Part shown: positions 42,730 through 52,562 of the stretch, piece by piece | How the letters are laid out: every line of letters starts with the position of its first letter | Position numbering within the stretch: the stretch's first letter is position 1 | Source of the DNA: Saccharicrinis sp963665705 | GTDB taxonomy: Bacteria > Bacteroidota > Bacteroidia > Bacteroidales > Marinilabiliaceae | Assembly (NCBI GenBank): GCA_963665705.1 | Contig: OY762448.1 | Coordinates: 682,001 to 746,000, forward strand | Reading direction: 5' to 3' | DNA: 64,000 nt | The notes under the pieces: generated by a model | Databases searched by the model: none | Told to the model about the DNA's origin: nothing | The model's input: the letters and a program-made list of their open reading frames with translations, nothing else | Program-made: the position numbers and the translations under genes

Positions 42730-43893
42730 ATGTCTGTTTTCCACTCCAAAAATATCATCCTTATAATACTTTTGTTAATAGGTGTCCGGATTTCGGCTCA
42801 GGATGAGAGTATTCCTCAATTTCCGGAGTGGATGGTGAAAAAACGTATTGAAGCTTTAAATTATCAAACGCCTATACAGCTTGATTATAATGAAACGGTA
42901 CAGGCATATATAGATGTATATACAGTAAAACGGAGGGAACACTTGGCTAATATCATTAGCCGGTCGAAATTGTATTTTCCATTGTTTGAAGAGTATTTGG
43001 ACAAATATAATCTTCCAATGGAATTGAAATATTTGGCGGTAATAGAGTCTGCATTAGATCCCAGAGCTAAATCAAAGTCCGGAGCAAAAGGTTTGTGGCA
43101 GTTTTTATATCATGCTGGAACGATGTTTGAATTAGATGTTTCAACATACATAGATGAAAGAAGCGATCCAATTCTTGCAACAGAAGCGGCCTGTAAATAT
43201 TTGGAATATTTGTATCGGAATTTTAATGATTGGCAATTGGCCTTGGCCGCCTATAATGGAGGTGTAGGTATGGTTAAAAATGCTATTGAACGGTCAGGAG
43301 GAAAAACAGACTATTGGGAACTTCGTCCATATTTACCTGCTCAGGTAAAAGGTTATGTGCCAGCATTTATTGGAGCTCTGTATTCTATGAAGTTTGCGGA
43401 GAACTATGATATTGATGAAGTGCCGGCTAAGTATAATTTTAATGAACTCGATACCGTTTTTATTCGCAAAACACTTTCTTTTAAACAGATTTCAGAAGCA
43501 TCGGGTGTAAGTATAGAGGAAGTTGCCTTTTTAAATCCTACTTATACAAAAGAAGTAATTCCGGTTAACTCAAAACCCGTTAATATTTTTCTTCCTAAAA
43601 AAAATATTGCCAGCTTCGTGAAGAATGAATATCAGGTTTATGGGGAAGTTAAACAAACACCTACAAATGAAGATGTTGTTGATAGAGTTAAATTAATACA
43701 CATTGTAGCCAAAGGAGAATACTTTCATAAAATTGCCATAAAGTATGCATGTACTATTGAGGATATTATGAAATGGAATCATTTAAAATCTAAAGATCTT
43801 CACCCAGGACAAGCTCTTGATATTTGGAAAGAGGAGAAAAATAGCCGTTTCTTTTTTGTTAGAGACGAATTGGATTATTTTGTCAAAAAGTAA
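42730..43893 (+). CDS. Lytic transglycosylase with C-terminal LysM units
   Basis: 387 aa, family-23 type (SLT fold) peptidoglycan-cleaving enzyme of the MltD kind. N-terminal hydrophobic signal (NIILIILLLIGVRISAQDES), catalytic Glu in KYLAVIESALDPRAKSKSGA, then AKGLWQFLYHAGTMFELDVS and LALAAYNGGVGMVKNAIERS. Two LysM peptidoglycan-binding units follow (KTLSFKQISEASGVSIEEVA, and HIVAKGEYFHKIAIKYACTI). Starts 2 nt after the upstream coiled-coil gene. It probably works on septal or lateral peptidoglycan. Confidence 0.92.
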   Translation: MSVFHSKNIILIILLLIGVRISAQDESIPQFPEWMVKKRIEALNYQTPIQLDYNETVQAYIDVYTVKRREHLANIISRSKLYFPLFEEYLDKYNLPMELKYLAVIESALDPRAKSKSGAKGLWQFLYHAGTMFELDVSTYIDERSDPILATEAACKYLEYLYRNFNDWQLALAAYNGGVGMVKNAIERSGGKTDYWELRPYLPAQVKGYVPAFIGALYSMKFAENYDIDEVPAKYNFNELDTVFIRKTLSFKQISEASGVSIEEVAFLNPTYTKEVIPVNSKPVNIFLPKKNIASFVKNEYQVYGEVKQTPTNEDVVDRVKLIHIVAKGEYFHKIAIKYACTIEDIMKWNHLKSKDLHPGQALDIWKEEKNSRFFFVRDELDYFVKK

Positions 43894-43948
43894 TTGAAAT
43901 ATCATTAAGCTCTTTTAAACATTGCTATTATAATAATGTTCCTTTTTG

Positions 43949-43956
43949 TACATTTG
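43949..43956 (+). promoter_or_regulatory. Promoter -7 box for the DUF4837 lipoprotein operon
   Basis: TACATTTG, a TAnnTTTG match, 51 nt ahead of the start at 44008. The upstream element is not clear. Confidence 0.4.
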
Positions 43957-44007
43957 TGAGCAATACAAGCCCCTTAATACCTAAATTATTAAATTAAAAG
44001 TAATATC

Positions 44008-45012
44008 ATGAAGTATACTATTTTATTTATTCTACTTATTTCTTTCATATTTAACGGATGTAAAACAACTCCTGATTCAAATAAACCAACGCCTTCAGGA
44101 TCTGCCGGTGTGATGATTATTGTAATGAATGATAAAGTGAAAAATACAGATTCGGGTAAAAAATTATGGGATATGATGGTGCAGCCAATGATTGGCTTAC
44201 CCCAGGAAGAACCCATGTTTGATGTATCGGTAATTCCTCATCGTTCTTTATCCGATTTTATGAAAACCTATCGTAATATGGTTATTGTGGAAGTTGGTGA
44301 AAGTGTTAAGAAAGATGGTATAAAGTTTTACAGAGGAACCTGGGCTAAACAGCAAGCATTAGTGCGAATTGAAGCTAAAACCATGGAGGCATTCGATAAG
44401 ATGATTGCGGAGAATGAGTTAAAACTTGTTGGTTTCTTTACTAAAGCAGAACGAGAAAGACTTGCGAAATATTTTAGCAAATCATTTAACCAACAATTAA
44501 GTGATAAATTAAAGAGCGATTGGAATTTTTCAATGACTGTTCCTCGTGATTTTGTTTTAAGAAAAGATGGCCAGGATTTTATATGGATGTCGCATGAAAC
44601 TGCAAAATCAAGTTTAGGTATATTGGTTTATCAATTTGATTATGTTGGAGAGGGTAGTTTTTCAAAAGAATATCTTTTAAATAAAAGAGATGAAGTTTTA
44701 ATGAATGAGGTTCCTGGTGAATATGAGGGATCATATATGACTACAGAGCACGAATTCCCAATTAACTATCAGGTTATTAATACGCCTAATGATTCTAATG
44801 TGGTGGTAATGCGTGGATTATGGAAGGTTCAGGGTGATATGATGGGAGGTCCTTTTATTAGTATGTCGCATTATAACAAAGAAACTAACAAAGTAGTTGT
44901 TACTGAAGGTTATTCATACAATCCTGAAAAACCAAAGAAAAGGAATATGATGCGTCAGTTGGAAGCTGTACTTCAATCATATAATACTAAATTTAAAGCA
45001 AAGAAGAAATGA
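44008..45012 (+). CDS. DUF4837-family lipoprotein
   Basis: 334 aa. Lipoprotein signal (LISFIFNGCKTTP, lipobox cysteine about residue 18), followed by the DUF4837 domain: GVMIIVMNDKVKNTDSGKKL, PQEEPMFDVSVIPHRSLSDF, and C-terminal RGLWKVQGDMMGGPFISMSH. Found across Bacteroidetes, of unknown function, and often called a cell-envelope protein. Translation of the next gene overlaps its stop by 4 nt (ATGA), so the two are coupled. Confidence 0.88.
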   Translation: MKYTILFILLISFIFNGCKTTPDSNKPTPSGSAGVMIIVMNDKVKNTDSGKKLWDMMVQPMIGLPQEEPMFDVSVIPHRSLSDFMKTYRNMVIVEVGESVKKDGIKFYRGTWAKQQALVRIEAKTMEAFDKMIAENELKLVGFFTKAERERLAKYFSKSFNQQLSDKLKSDWNFSMTVPRDFVLRKDGQDFIWMSHETAKSSLGILVYQFDYVGEGSFSKEYLLNKRDEVLMNEVPGEYEGSYMTTEHEFPINYQVINTPNDSNVVVMRGLWKVQGDMMGGPFISMSHYNKETNKVVVTEGYSYNPEKPKKRNMMRQLEAVLQSYNTKFKAKKK

Positions 45013-45410
45013 ATTTTCCTGTTCTGTCAAGAAATGAACTACAAAAAGCTTCCAGAAAGGATGATTTAATAGTAGAAACTGGTTATCAAATTCAAAAAGA
45101 TTTTGGAGAGTTTGGACTTGAAATTAAATTCTCTGGAAATGCGGCTTCTTTTTATGAGGAATTATTTGATCAGATGAAAGTTCATGTAGATCAAATAATG
45201 ACAGAAAGTATGGAACGTTTTATGCACTTTTTATATCGTATTGATATTAATCAATCAAATATTACTCAGTATGAACTGGAAATGGAAGAAGAAGATATTC
45301 AAATTGTTCTTACTGAGTTGATCATTCACCGAGAATTAAAAAAAGTTATTACACGGGATTATTTCAGACAGCAAAGTAAGCAGAATGGTCAAAGTGAGAT
45401 TGATCAATAG
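45009..45410 (+). CDS. Unknown conserved protein coupled to the DUF4837 lipoprotein
   Basis: 133 aa, no family recognised. Soluble, acidic and mostly helical: SFYEELFDQMKVHVDQIMTE, SMERFMHFLYRIDINQSNIT, IVLTELIIHRELKKVITRDY. Starts at the ATGA overlap with the DUF4837 gene and ends 32 nt before the M17 aminopeptidase gene, so it is likely in the same operon. Role unknown. Confidence 0.75.
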   Translation: MNFPVLSRNELQKASRKDDLIVETGYQIQKDFGEFGLEIKFSGNAASFYEELFDQMKVHVDQIMTESMERFMHFLYRIDINQSNITQYELEMEEEDIQIVLTELIIHRELKKVITRDYFRQQSKQNGQSEIDQ

Positions 45411-45442
45411 AAGAGTCTTAGGTAATTATTAAATTTAAAATT

Positions 45443-46900
45443 ATGCAGCCAGTTATAAAAAAAGCTATTGATATAAAACAAGATACTGATTTAGTATTTC
45501 TTGTAAATGAGATTGGATTATTAAAAGATTTTGGTTTTTCTGATGCAGAAATAGAGTATATAGAAGGTAAAATATCTAAAAAAAAATACTTGATTCATTT
45601 AAATCGATTGGCCCAGCAAATATTTATTAAATATTCAGATGCTACAGGCAATGATGAAAATGAAAAAATACGAAAAGATGGATATCTTATCTTTAAGGAA
45701 TTAAAAAAAGAGGAGGTGTCTGAAGTTTCTGTTGTAGACTTAATTGGATGTAAAAACAGAACAATTGCTTTGTGTGAAGGGCTTGCGTTGAGTGCTTATG
45801 CATTTGATCGATATAAAAGTCAGAAAGATAACGAGGATCCATTTGTTTTAAAAGAAATTTTTGTATCAAGTCCCTCTGTTACAGGATGTGAAATTGCAGA
45901 GCTAAATAATATTATAGAGTCGGTTTATATTACCCGAAATCTGGTTAATGAACCTGTTGATAGGTTAAATGCCGTTCAGCTTGGAGAATTTGTATTAGAG
46001 CAAGCAAAAAAAGATGGTTTTAATGCAGAAGTTTTTAATAAAAATAAGATTGAAGCATTGAAATTTGGTGGTTTATTAGCTGTAAATAAGGGAAGTATTG
46101 ATCCACCTACATTTTCTATTTTAGAATGGAATCCTGAAAATGCAGTAAATAAAAAGCCTTATGTTTTGGTGGGGAAAGGTGTTGTTTTTGATACTGGAGG
46201 TATTAATCTTAAAACACCTCCTGGAAGTCTTGATACAATGAAATGTGATATGGGAGGAGCAGCTTCTGTTATTGGAACTATAACTGCTATAGCCAAAAAT
46301 AAACTTCCAATTCATATTATAGGATTAGTTCCAGCTACAGATAATCGCCCAGGTAAAAATGCATTTGTGCCAGGAGACATTCTTAAAATGCATAATGGAA
46401 TAACAGTTGAAGTTTTAAATACTGATGCAGAAGGAAGATTGATTTTGGCCGATGCTTTAAGTTATGCAAATAAATATGAGCCGGAATTAGTTATTGATTT
46501 GGCAACACTAACCGGTTCGGCAGTTATGGCTATTGGTGAGTATGCCACTGTAGGAATGGGAACTGCAACAGATGAAGTGTTTAGTACTTTGGAAAAGCAA
46601 GGTTACATAACACATGAAAGAATTGTGAAATTTCCTTTTTGGAGTGATTATGATGAATTAATAGAATCGGATATAGCTGATATTAAAAATTTAGGAGGTC
46701 GGGAAGGCGGCTCTATTACAGCTGGTAAATTTTTGTCTAAGTTTGTTAATTATCCATGGATTCATCTAGACATTGCAGGTCCGGCTTTTCATTTAAAAGA
46801 AAGTAGTTATAGAGGAAAAGGAGCTTCAGGTGTTGGCGTAAGGTTATTGTATCAATTTTTTAAATCTATTGCTTCTGATTCAGCCAATCAAAATAATTAG
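45443..46900 (+). CDS. M17-family leucyl aminopeptidase
   Basis: 485 aa zinc-dependent aminopeptidase, cytosolic hexamer in characterised relatives. C-terminal catalytic domain: KGVVFDTGGINLKTPPGSLD (metal-binding Lys and Asp), MKCDMGGAASVIGT, and NTDAEGRLILADALSYA (metal Asp and Glu with the bicarbonate Arg). The N-terminal domain (about 1-165) is divergent, as usual. Follows the DUF4837 operon; pdxA is 219 nt further on. Confidence 0.94.
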   Translation: MQPVIKKAIDIKQDTDLVFLVNEIGLLKDFGFSDAEIEYIEGKISKKKYLIHLNRLAQQIFIKYSDATGNDENEKIRKDGYLIFKELKKEEVSEVSVVDLIGCKNRTIALCEGLALSAYAFDRYKSQKDNEDPFVLKEIFVSSPSVTGCEIAELNNIIESVYITRNLVNEPVDRLNAVQLGEFVLEQAKKDGFNAEVFNKNKIEALKFGGLLAVNKGSIDPPTFSILEWNPENAVNKKPYVLVGKGVVFDTGGINLKTPPGSLDTMKCDMGGAASVIGTITAIAKNKLPIHIIGLVPATDNRPGKNAFVPGDILKMHNGITVEVLNTDAEGRLILADALSYANKYEPELVIDLATLTGSAVMAIGEYATVGMGTATDEVFSTLEKQGYITHERIVKFPFWSDYDELIESDIADIKNLGGREGGSITAGKFLSKFVNYPWIHLDIAGPAFHLKESSYRGKGASGVGVRLLYQFFKSIASDSANQNN

Positions 46901-47119
46901 GAGATAATTAAGAAATAAAAAATATCAAATTATTTAATTTTATCTGGCTTTTAATGAGATGAAGGATAAAAATTAAAATAATTAAGCTGAATGTTAAGTA
47001 AAAATGTCGATATTTAGCTCCCATTGAATGTAATATATGGAATAACAACATAATATTTCTATATTCAGAAAATTATATACTTTGTTTATTTCGTATGATC
47101 ATTGAAAAAAAATTAATAA

Positions 47120-48223
47120 ATGAGGACAGATAAAATAAGATTGGGAATTTCCCATGGTGATATAAATGGAATAGGATACGAGATTATTTTTAAGGCACTA
47201 AATGATAGTAGGATGTTAGATATGTGTACTCCTATTATTTATGGGTCATCAAAAGTTGCAGCTTATCACCGTAAAACTTTAAATATTTCAAATTTTAGTC
47301 TTAATAATATCAAGGTTGCAGATGATGCACATACTAAACGAGTAAATATTATTAATTGTGTTGATGATAATGTTAGGGTAGAATTAGGTAAGGAAACAAA
47401 GATGGGAGGCGAAGCTGCTTATGATGCGCTAAGTTCAGCAGTTCAGGATCTTAAAGATGGGAAAATAGATGTTCTGGTTACTGCTCCTATTCATAAAAAA
47501 AATATTCAATCAGATACATTTAAGTTCCCCGGACACACTGAATACTTACAGCAGGAATTTGATTCGAAAGATTCATTGATGTTTTTAGTGAGCGATGTTT
47601 TAAAGGTCGGTGTTGTTACAGGACATATCCCATTAGGCGATGTATCAAAATCAATTACTAAAGAAAAGATTTTAACTAAGCTTAAAATCATGAATAAGTC
47701 TCTTAAAGAAGATTTTACTATCAGAAAACCTAAAATTGCAGTTTTAGGGTTAAACCCACATTCAGGGGATAATGGATTGATAGGAAAAGAAGAGCAAGAT
47801 ATTATCATACCAGCATTGGAAGAAGCAAAAGAAAAAGGTATCGTTGCATTGGGGCCTTATCCATCTGATGGTTTTTTTGGTTCAAATAACCTTTCAAAGT
47901 TTGATGCTGTTTTAGCAATGTATCATGATCAAGGGTTGATTCCTTTTAAAACAATTGCATTCTCTTCTGGTGTTAATTTTACAGCAGGGTTGCCTATTGT
48001 AAGAACATCGCCTGATCATGGAACGGCTTTTGAAATTGCAGGACAGGGAGTGGCTGATGAAGAATCATTTCGTCAGGCAGTTTATGTGGCAATTGATGTG
48101 TTTAATAATAGATCTTCTTATAAAGAGTTATCAAAAAATCCATTGAAGTCATATGATATAAGTAAAATGGATGATAAGCTGGATGAGTCTCTTCCTAAAG
48201 AAGTGGATGAACCAGAAATATAA
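47120..48223 (+). CDS. pdxA: 4-hydroxythreonine-4-phosphate dehydrogenase
   Basis: 367 aa. NAD-dependent dehydrogenase of the DXP-dependent pyridoxal-5'-phosphate pathway. Motifs: N-terminal GISHGDINGIGYEIIFKAL, metal/substrate histidines in FPGHTEYLQ, MYHDQGLIPFK and TSPDHGTAFEIAGQG, and VVTGHIPLGDVSKSIT. Length is slightly above the usual ~330, with a charged C-terminal tail (KMDDKLDESLPKEVDEPEI). Monocistronic, closed by a terminator. PLP made here is needed by GcvP and the Alr domain in the same window. Confidence 0.95.
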   Translation: MRTDKIRLGISHGDINGIGYEIIFKALNDSRMLDMCTPIIYGSSKVAAYHRKTLNISNFSLNNIKVADDAHTKRVNIINCVDDNVRVELGKETKMGGEAAYDALSSAVQDLKDGKIDVLVTAPIHKKNIQSDTFKFPGHTEYLQQEFDSKDSLMFLVSDVLKVGVVTGHIPLGDVSKSITKEKILTKLKIMNKSLKEDFTIRKPKIAVLGLNPHSGDNGLIGKEEQDIIIPALEEAKEKGIVALGPYPSDGFFGSNNLSKFDAVLAMYHDQGLIPFKTIAFSSGVNFTAGLPIVRTSPDHGTAFEIAGQGVADEESFRQAVYVAIDVFNNRSSYKELSKNPLKSYDISKMDDKLDESLPKEVDEPEI

Positions 48224-48247
48224 CATCTGTTGATTTTAAAATATATG

Positions 48248-48282
48248 AATCCTGCTCTGATTTAAGTGCAGGATTTTTTTAT
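48248..48282 (+). terminator. Terminator after pdxA
   Basis: 8-bp arms AATCCTGC / GCAGGATT around a 12-nt loop, followed by a run of T. It lies 25 nt after the pdxA stop. The following 48283-48505 holds no recognised gene. Confidence 0.8.
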
Positions 48283-48514
48283 AGATTTTATCTAATTAAC
48301 TCAATTAGGAAGGTTATTAATGGACAATGTTTGATGTAAAAGAAAAAAAAGAAACTTTTTCATCCATAAGTAAAACAAAATTAGATTTTAAGCGTAATTC
48401 TTATAACAACACAACTTGTAGTTTTTAATAAAAAGGATAAATTAGCAGCTATATTAATTTAGCTGATCAGAAAAGAATAGGATAGAGTGTTTTTGAGATT
48501 TTAAAGTGGGGAAT

Positions 48515-49567
48515 ATGAAGAATAATAGCAGTAAAACAAGTATATATATTAAGGTTTTAACCGTTTCAACCAGTATAATAGCCATATTTATAGTTCTAAA
48601 CTTATTTACATATTCTGTAGATCCTAAGGTTTCTTCAGAAAAATTTTTACCATCATTTGAGGATAGTTATTCAATATTTTCATTAGATATTCCATCGGAT
48701 TTATTATTTGCTAATGAACCTGTTCCAGTTGAAAAGCATTGGGTAAAAGAAAGTTTAGATAGAGAATTGTTAATTAATACATATTGGCAATCACAAACAG
48801 TTCTTTTTATAAAAAGAAGCAACCGATATTTTCCTATAATAGAGCCTATATTAAAAGAGCAGGGGATTCCTGATGATTTCAAATATTTAGCTGTAATTGA
48901 AAGTGGATTGATGCCTCGTTCTGTATCTCCCGCGGGAGCTGCTGGTGTTTGGCAATTTATGTCAGCAACAGCAAAAGAATATGGCTTAGAAGTAAATAGT
49001 GAGGTGGATGAAAGATATCATATAGAAAAAGCAACCGTTGCAGCCTGTAAGTATTTTAAAAAATCATATGACAAATACAATGACTGGACTTTAGTAGCTG
49101 CAACTTATAATGCGGGTAAGAGAGGTATTAGTAATCAGTTAGATCGTCAGAAAGTCAATAACTATTATGATTTACTATTAGGCGAAGAAACCGGTAGATA
49201 TGTATATAGGATTCTTGCAGTTAAAGAGATTCTCTCAGATCCTGAAAAATATGGATTTTATGTGGATAAAAAGGATTTATACCCTGTTATTCCTACACAA
49301 GCACTTACAATTGACAGTGCAATTTCAAATATGGCTGATTTTGCAGGAAAATATGGTATTTCGTATAAAGAGTTGAAAGATTTAAATCCTTGGTTAAGAG
49401 ATGTTATGCTTACAAATAGATACAAAAAGGAATATCTTATTAATATTCCTAAGGAAATTGCTTTGGTAGAAAAGATGGAGCCTGTTGAAAATGAGGTGAA
49501 TATGTCAATTTCTATTGATAAAAAAGAAATGAAAATGGAAAAACAGTCGCTTATCATTCAACAATAG
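48515..49567 (+). CDS. Lytic transglycosylase, membrane-anchored
   Basis: About 350 aa, family-23 SLT type. One N-terminal membrane segment (VSTSIIAIFIVLNLFTYS), then the catalytic domain with Glu in YLAVIESGLMPRSVSPAGAA, AGVWQFMSATAKEYGLEVNS, and LVAATYNAGKRGI. The remainder (about 260-330) is a short LysM-like region (ISNMADFAGKYGISYKELKD). ATG at 48515 is chosen; a GTG three codons earlier (48506) is possible. This is a second, clearly different paralogue of the enzyme at 42730, 4.6 kb away. It is separated from uvrA by 47 nt. Confidence 0.9.
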   Translation: MKNNSSKTSIYIKVLTVSTSIIAIFIVLNLFTYSVDPKVSSEKFLPSFEDSYSIFSLDIPSDLLFANEPVPVEKHWVKESLDRELLINTYWQSQTVLFIKRSNRYFPIIEPILKEQGIPDDFKYLAVIESGLMPRSVSPAGAAGVWQFMSATAKEYGLEVNSEVDERYHIEKATVAACKYFKKSYDKYNDWTLVAATYNAGKRGISNQLDRQKVNNYYDLLLGEETGRYVYRILAVKEILSDPEKYGFYVDKKDLYPVIPTQALTIDSAISNMADFAGKYGISYKELKDLNPWLRDVMLTNRYKKEYLINIPKEIALVEKMEPVENEVNMSISIDKKEMKMEKQSLIIQQ

Positions 49568-49614
49568 TTTTCTATATTTGCTTACTTATATAAAAGGGTA
49601 TTTGAGTAAGCGCT

Positions 49615-52485
49615 ATGAAAAATAATAAGACTGTTCAAGATAATACTGGAGAAAGTGAATTTGTAGAAGATGGTGTGGTATCTGTAATGGGTGCCAGAGT
49701 ACATAATCTACAAAATATTGATATAGAATTCCCTCGAAATAAACTGGTTGTTATTACAGGATTAAGTGGAAGTGGAAAATCTTCACTTGCATTTGATACT
49801 ATCTATGCCGAAGGTCAAAGAAGGTATATTGAAACATTTTCTGCATATGCCCGTCAGTTTTTAGGAAATATGGAAAGACCTGAAGTAGATAAGATTACTG
49901 GTCTGAGTCCTGTTATTTCTATAGAACAAAAAACAACCAATAAAAATCCTCGTTCAACCGTTGGTACCATAACGGAGATTTACGATTTTTTACGCCTTTT
50001 ATTTGCTCGTGCTTCTGATGCTTATTCTTATAATACGGGTGAAAAGATGGTGAAATACACCACTGAAAAAATCCTTTCTTTAATCAAAGATAACTTTAAT
50101 GGAAAAAAAGTAATGATAATGGCTCCTTTGGTGCATAACAGAAAAGGGCATTATAAAGAATTATTTGAACAGATAAGAAAAAAGGGATATTTACATGCCC
50201 GTGTAGATGGTGAAGTAATTGAGTTGGCACATGGATTTAAAGTAGATCGATACAAGAACCATAGTATTGAAATGGTCGTGGATCGAATAAAAGTATCAGA
50301 AAAAGATACTAAGCGACTATCGGAATCAGTTGATCTTGCTATGAAAAATGGTAAGGGAATTATGATGATTTTGGATGTTGCAACTGAAGAAGCTAAGTTT
50401 TATTCGCAAAAATTAATGTGTCCTACAACGGGTATTTCATATAACGAACCAGCGCCGCACTCGTTTTCATTTAATTCCCCTCAGGGATCATGTAATAAAT
50501 GTAAGGGATTAGGGACTATTAATAATATTGATATAGAAAAGGTAATTCCAGATGATTCAATAACAATTCATGCTGGAGGTATTGCACCTTTAGGAAAATT
50601 TAAAAATACCTTGATATTTTGGCAATTAGAAGCTATTGCCGAAAAACATGATTTTACATTAAAAACACCAATTAAAGATATTCCTGAAGAAGCCTTAGAT
50701 ACTATATTAAATGGTTCAAGTGAACCTATTACATTAAAGAATACTCCTCTAGGGACAAATTCTAATTACTTTATAAGTTTTGATGGTGTAATCAAATATA
50801 TTTTACAACAACAAAGTAATGATACCTCTAAAAAGGCTAAGAAATGGGCCATGCAATTTGTTACAAATACAATTTGTCCGGAATGTAACGGACAACGTTT
50901 AAATAAAGAGGCCTTACATTTTAGATTAAATGAAAAAAATATTGCCGATTTATCTCATATGGATCTAAGTCAGTTAGCTGATTGGTTTTCAGATATTGAG
51001 AATCATATGAGTGATAAACAAAAGGCCATTGCATCTGAAGTTTTAAAAGAAATAAGAAGCAGATTAGGCTTTTTATTAGATGTAGGTTTGGGATATTTGG
51101 CTTTGGATAGAAGTGCTATGACATTATCTGGTGGAGAAAGTCAACGGATTAGGTTAGCAACACAAATTGGATCCCAATTGGTTAACGTGCTATATATTTT
51201 AGATGAGCCAAGTATTGGTTTGCACCAGCGGGATAATCATAAATTAATTCATTCGCTACAACAACTAAGAGATACCGGAAATACAGTATTGGTTGTTGAG
51301 CATGATAAAGATATGATGCTTCAGTCGGATTATTTGATAGATATGGGACCTTTGGCAGGACGTCATGGAGGTGAGGTGGTTGCTCATGGAACTCCATTAC
51401 AGGTAATTCAGGAAAATACACTCACCGCAGATTATTTGAATAACAAAAAGAAAATTGAGGTACCAGAAATTAGAAGGAAGGGATCTGGTAAAAAGTTAGT
51501 TTTACATGAAGCCTCAGGCAACAATTTAAAAAATGTTACTGCAACATTTCCTTTGGGTAAATTAATTTGTATAACTGGAGTTTCGGGCAGTGGAAAATCT
51601 ACTCTGATTAATGAAACTCTATATCCCATTTTAAATCAGCATGTATATAGTTCCGTAAAAGATCCTCTTCCGTTTAAAAAAATTGATGGATTAAAATATG
51701 TTGATAAAGTAGTAGATGTAGATCAATCTCCATTAGGAAGAACACCCCGATCAAATCCAGCAACCTATACTAAGATGTTTGATGAAATCAGAAAACTTTT
51801 TACTGGTTTACCGGAATCAAAAATAAGAAACTATAAGCCCGGTAGATTTTCATTTAATATGGCTGGAGGTAGATGTGAGACTTGTAAAGGTGGAGGTGTT
51901 CAGGTTATTGAAATGAATTTTTTACCTGATGTAATGGTTGAGTGTCCGGAGTGTCATGGTAAAAGATATAATAGAGAAACCTTAGAAGTCAGATTTAAAG
52001 GCAAGTCGATAAGTGATGTGTTGGATATGACAATAAATCAGGCAGTAGAATTTTTTGAAAGCATTCCGAAAATTGCTCATAAATTAAAAGTTTTACAAGA
52101 GGTAGGATTAGGATATATAACGCTTGGACAGCCATCAACAACTTTATCAGGGGGAGAATCGCAAAGAGTAAAATTAGCCAGTGAATTAGCTAAAAAAGAT
52201 ACTGGTAAAACCATTTATATTTTGGATGAACCTACTACCGGCTTACATTTTGAAGATATCAGAGCATTGTTGGATGTACTAAATAAATTAGTTGACAAAG
52301 GTAATACAGTTATTGTGATTGAACATAATCTGGATGTGATTAAAGTAGCTGATTATATTATAGATATAGGTAAAGAAGGTGGTCGATTTGGAGGGGAAAT
52401 TCTTTGTGAAGGAACACCTGAAGAGGTGATGGATAATAAGGATAGCTTTACTGCAAAATACTTGAAAGAAGAGTTGAATGCATAA
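49615..52485 (+). CDS. uvrA: Excinuclease ABC subunit A
   Basis: 956 aa damage-recognition ATPase of nucleotide excision repair. Two ABC-type ATPase halves: first Walker A ITGLSGSGKSSLAFDTIYA, signature LSGGESQRIRLATQIGSQL, Walker B YILDEPSIGLHQRDNHKL; second Walker A ITGVSGSGKSTLINETLYP, signature LSGGESQRVKLASELAKKD, Walker B YILDEPTTGLHFEDIRAL. Zinc sites CNKCKG with CPECNG, and CETCKGGG with CPECHG, are intact. Full length; no neighbouring uvr genes. Confidence 0.98.
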   Translation: MKNNKTVQDNTGESEFVEDGVVSVMGARVHNLQNIDIEFPRNKLVVITGLSGSGKSSLAFDTIYAEGQRRYIETFSAYARQFLGNMERPEVDKITGLSPVISIEQKTTNKNPRSTVGTITEIYDFLRLLFARASDAYSYNTGEKMVKYTTEKILSLIKDNFNGKKVMIMAPLVHNRKGHYKELFEQIRKKGYLHARVDGEVIELAHGFKVDRYKNHSIEMVVDRIKVSEKDTKRLSESVDLAMKNGKGIMMILDVATEEAKFYSQKLMCPTTGISYNEPAPHSFSFNSPQGSCNKCKGLGTINNIDIEKVIPDDSITIHAGGIAPLGKFKNTLIFWQLEAIAEKHDFTLKTPIKDIPEEALDTILNGSSEPITLKNTPLGTNSNYFISFDGVIKYILQQQSNDTSKKAKKWAMQFVTNTICPECNGQRLNKEALHFRLNEKNIADLSHMDLSQLADWFSDIENHMSDKQKAIASEVLKEIRSRLGFLLDVGLGYLALDRSAMTLSGGESQRIRLATQIGSQLVNVLYILDEPSIGLHQRDNHKLIHSLQQLRDTGNTVLVVEHDKDMMLQSDYLIDMGPLAGRHGGEVVAHGTPLQVIQENTLTADYLNNKKKIEVPEIRRKGSGKKLVLHEASGNNLKNVTATFPLGKLICITGVSGSGKSTLINETLYPILNQHVYSSVKDPLPFKKIDGLKYVDKVVDVDQSPLGRTPRSNPATYTKMFDEIRKLFTGLPESKIRNYKPGRFSFNMAGGRCETCKGGGVQVIEMNFLPDVMVECPECHGKRYNRETLEVRFKGKSISDVLDMTINQAVEFFESIPKIAHKLKVLQEVGLGYITLGQPSTTLSGGESQRVKLASELAKKDTGKTIYILDEPTTGLHFEDIRALLDVLNKLVDKGNTVIVIEHNLDVIKVADYIIDIGKEGGRFGGEILCEGTPEEVMDNKDSFTAKYLKEELNA

Positions 52486-52562
52486 TTGCTTTTTTGAGAT
52501 AATTCAGTTTTTGTTTCTAATAAAATTACTTACTTAGTAAGAGTATAAAACAAAACCGGATT

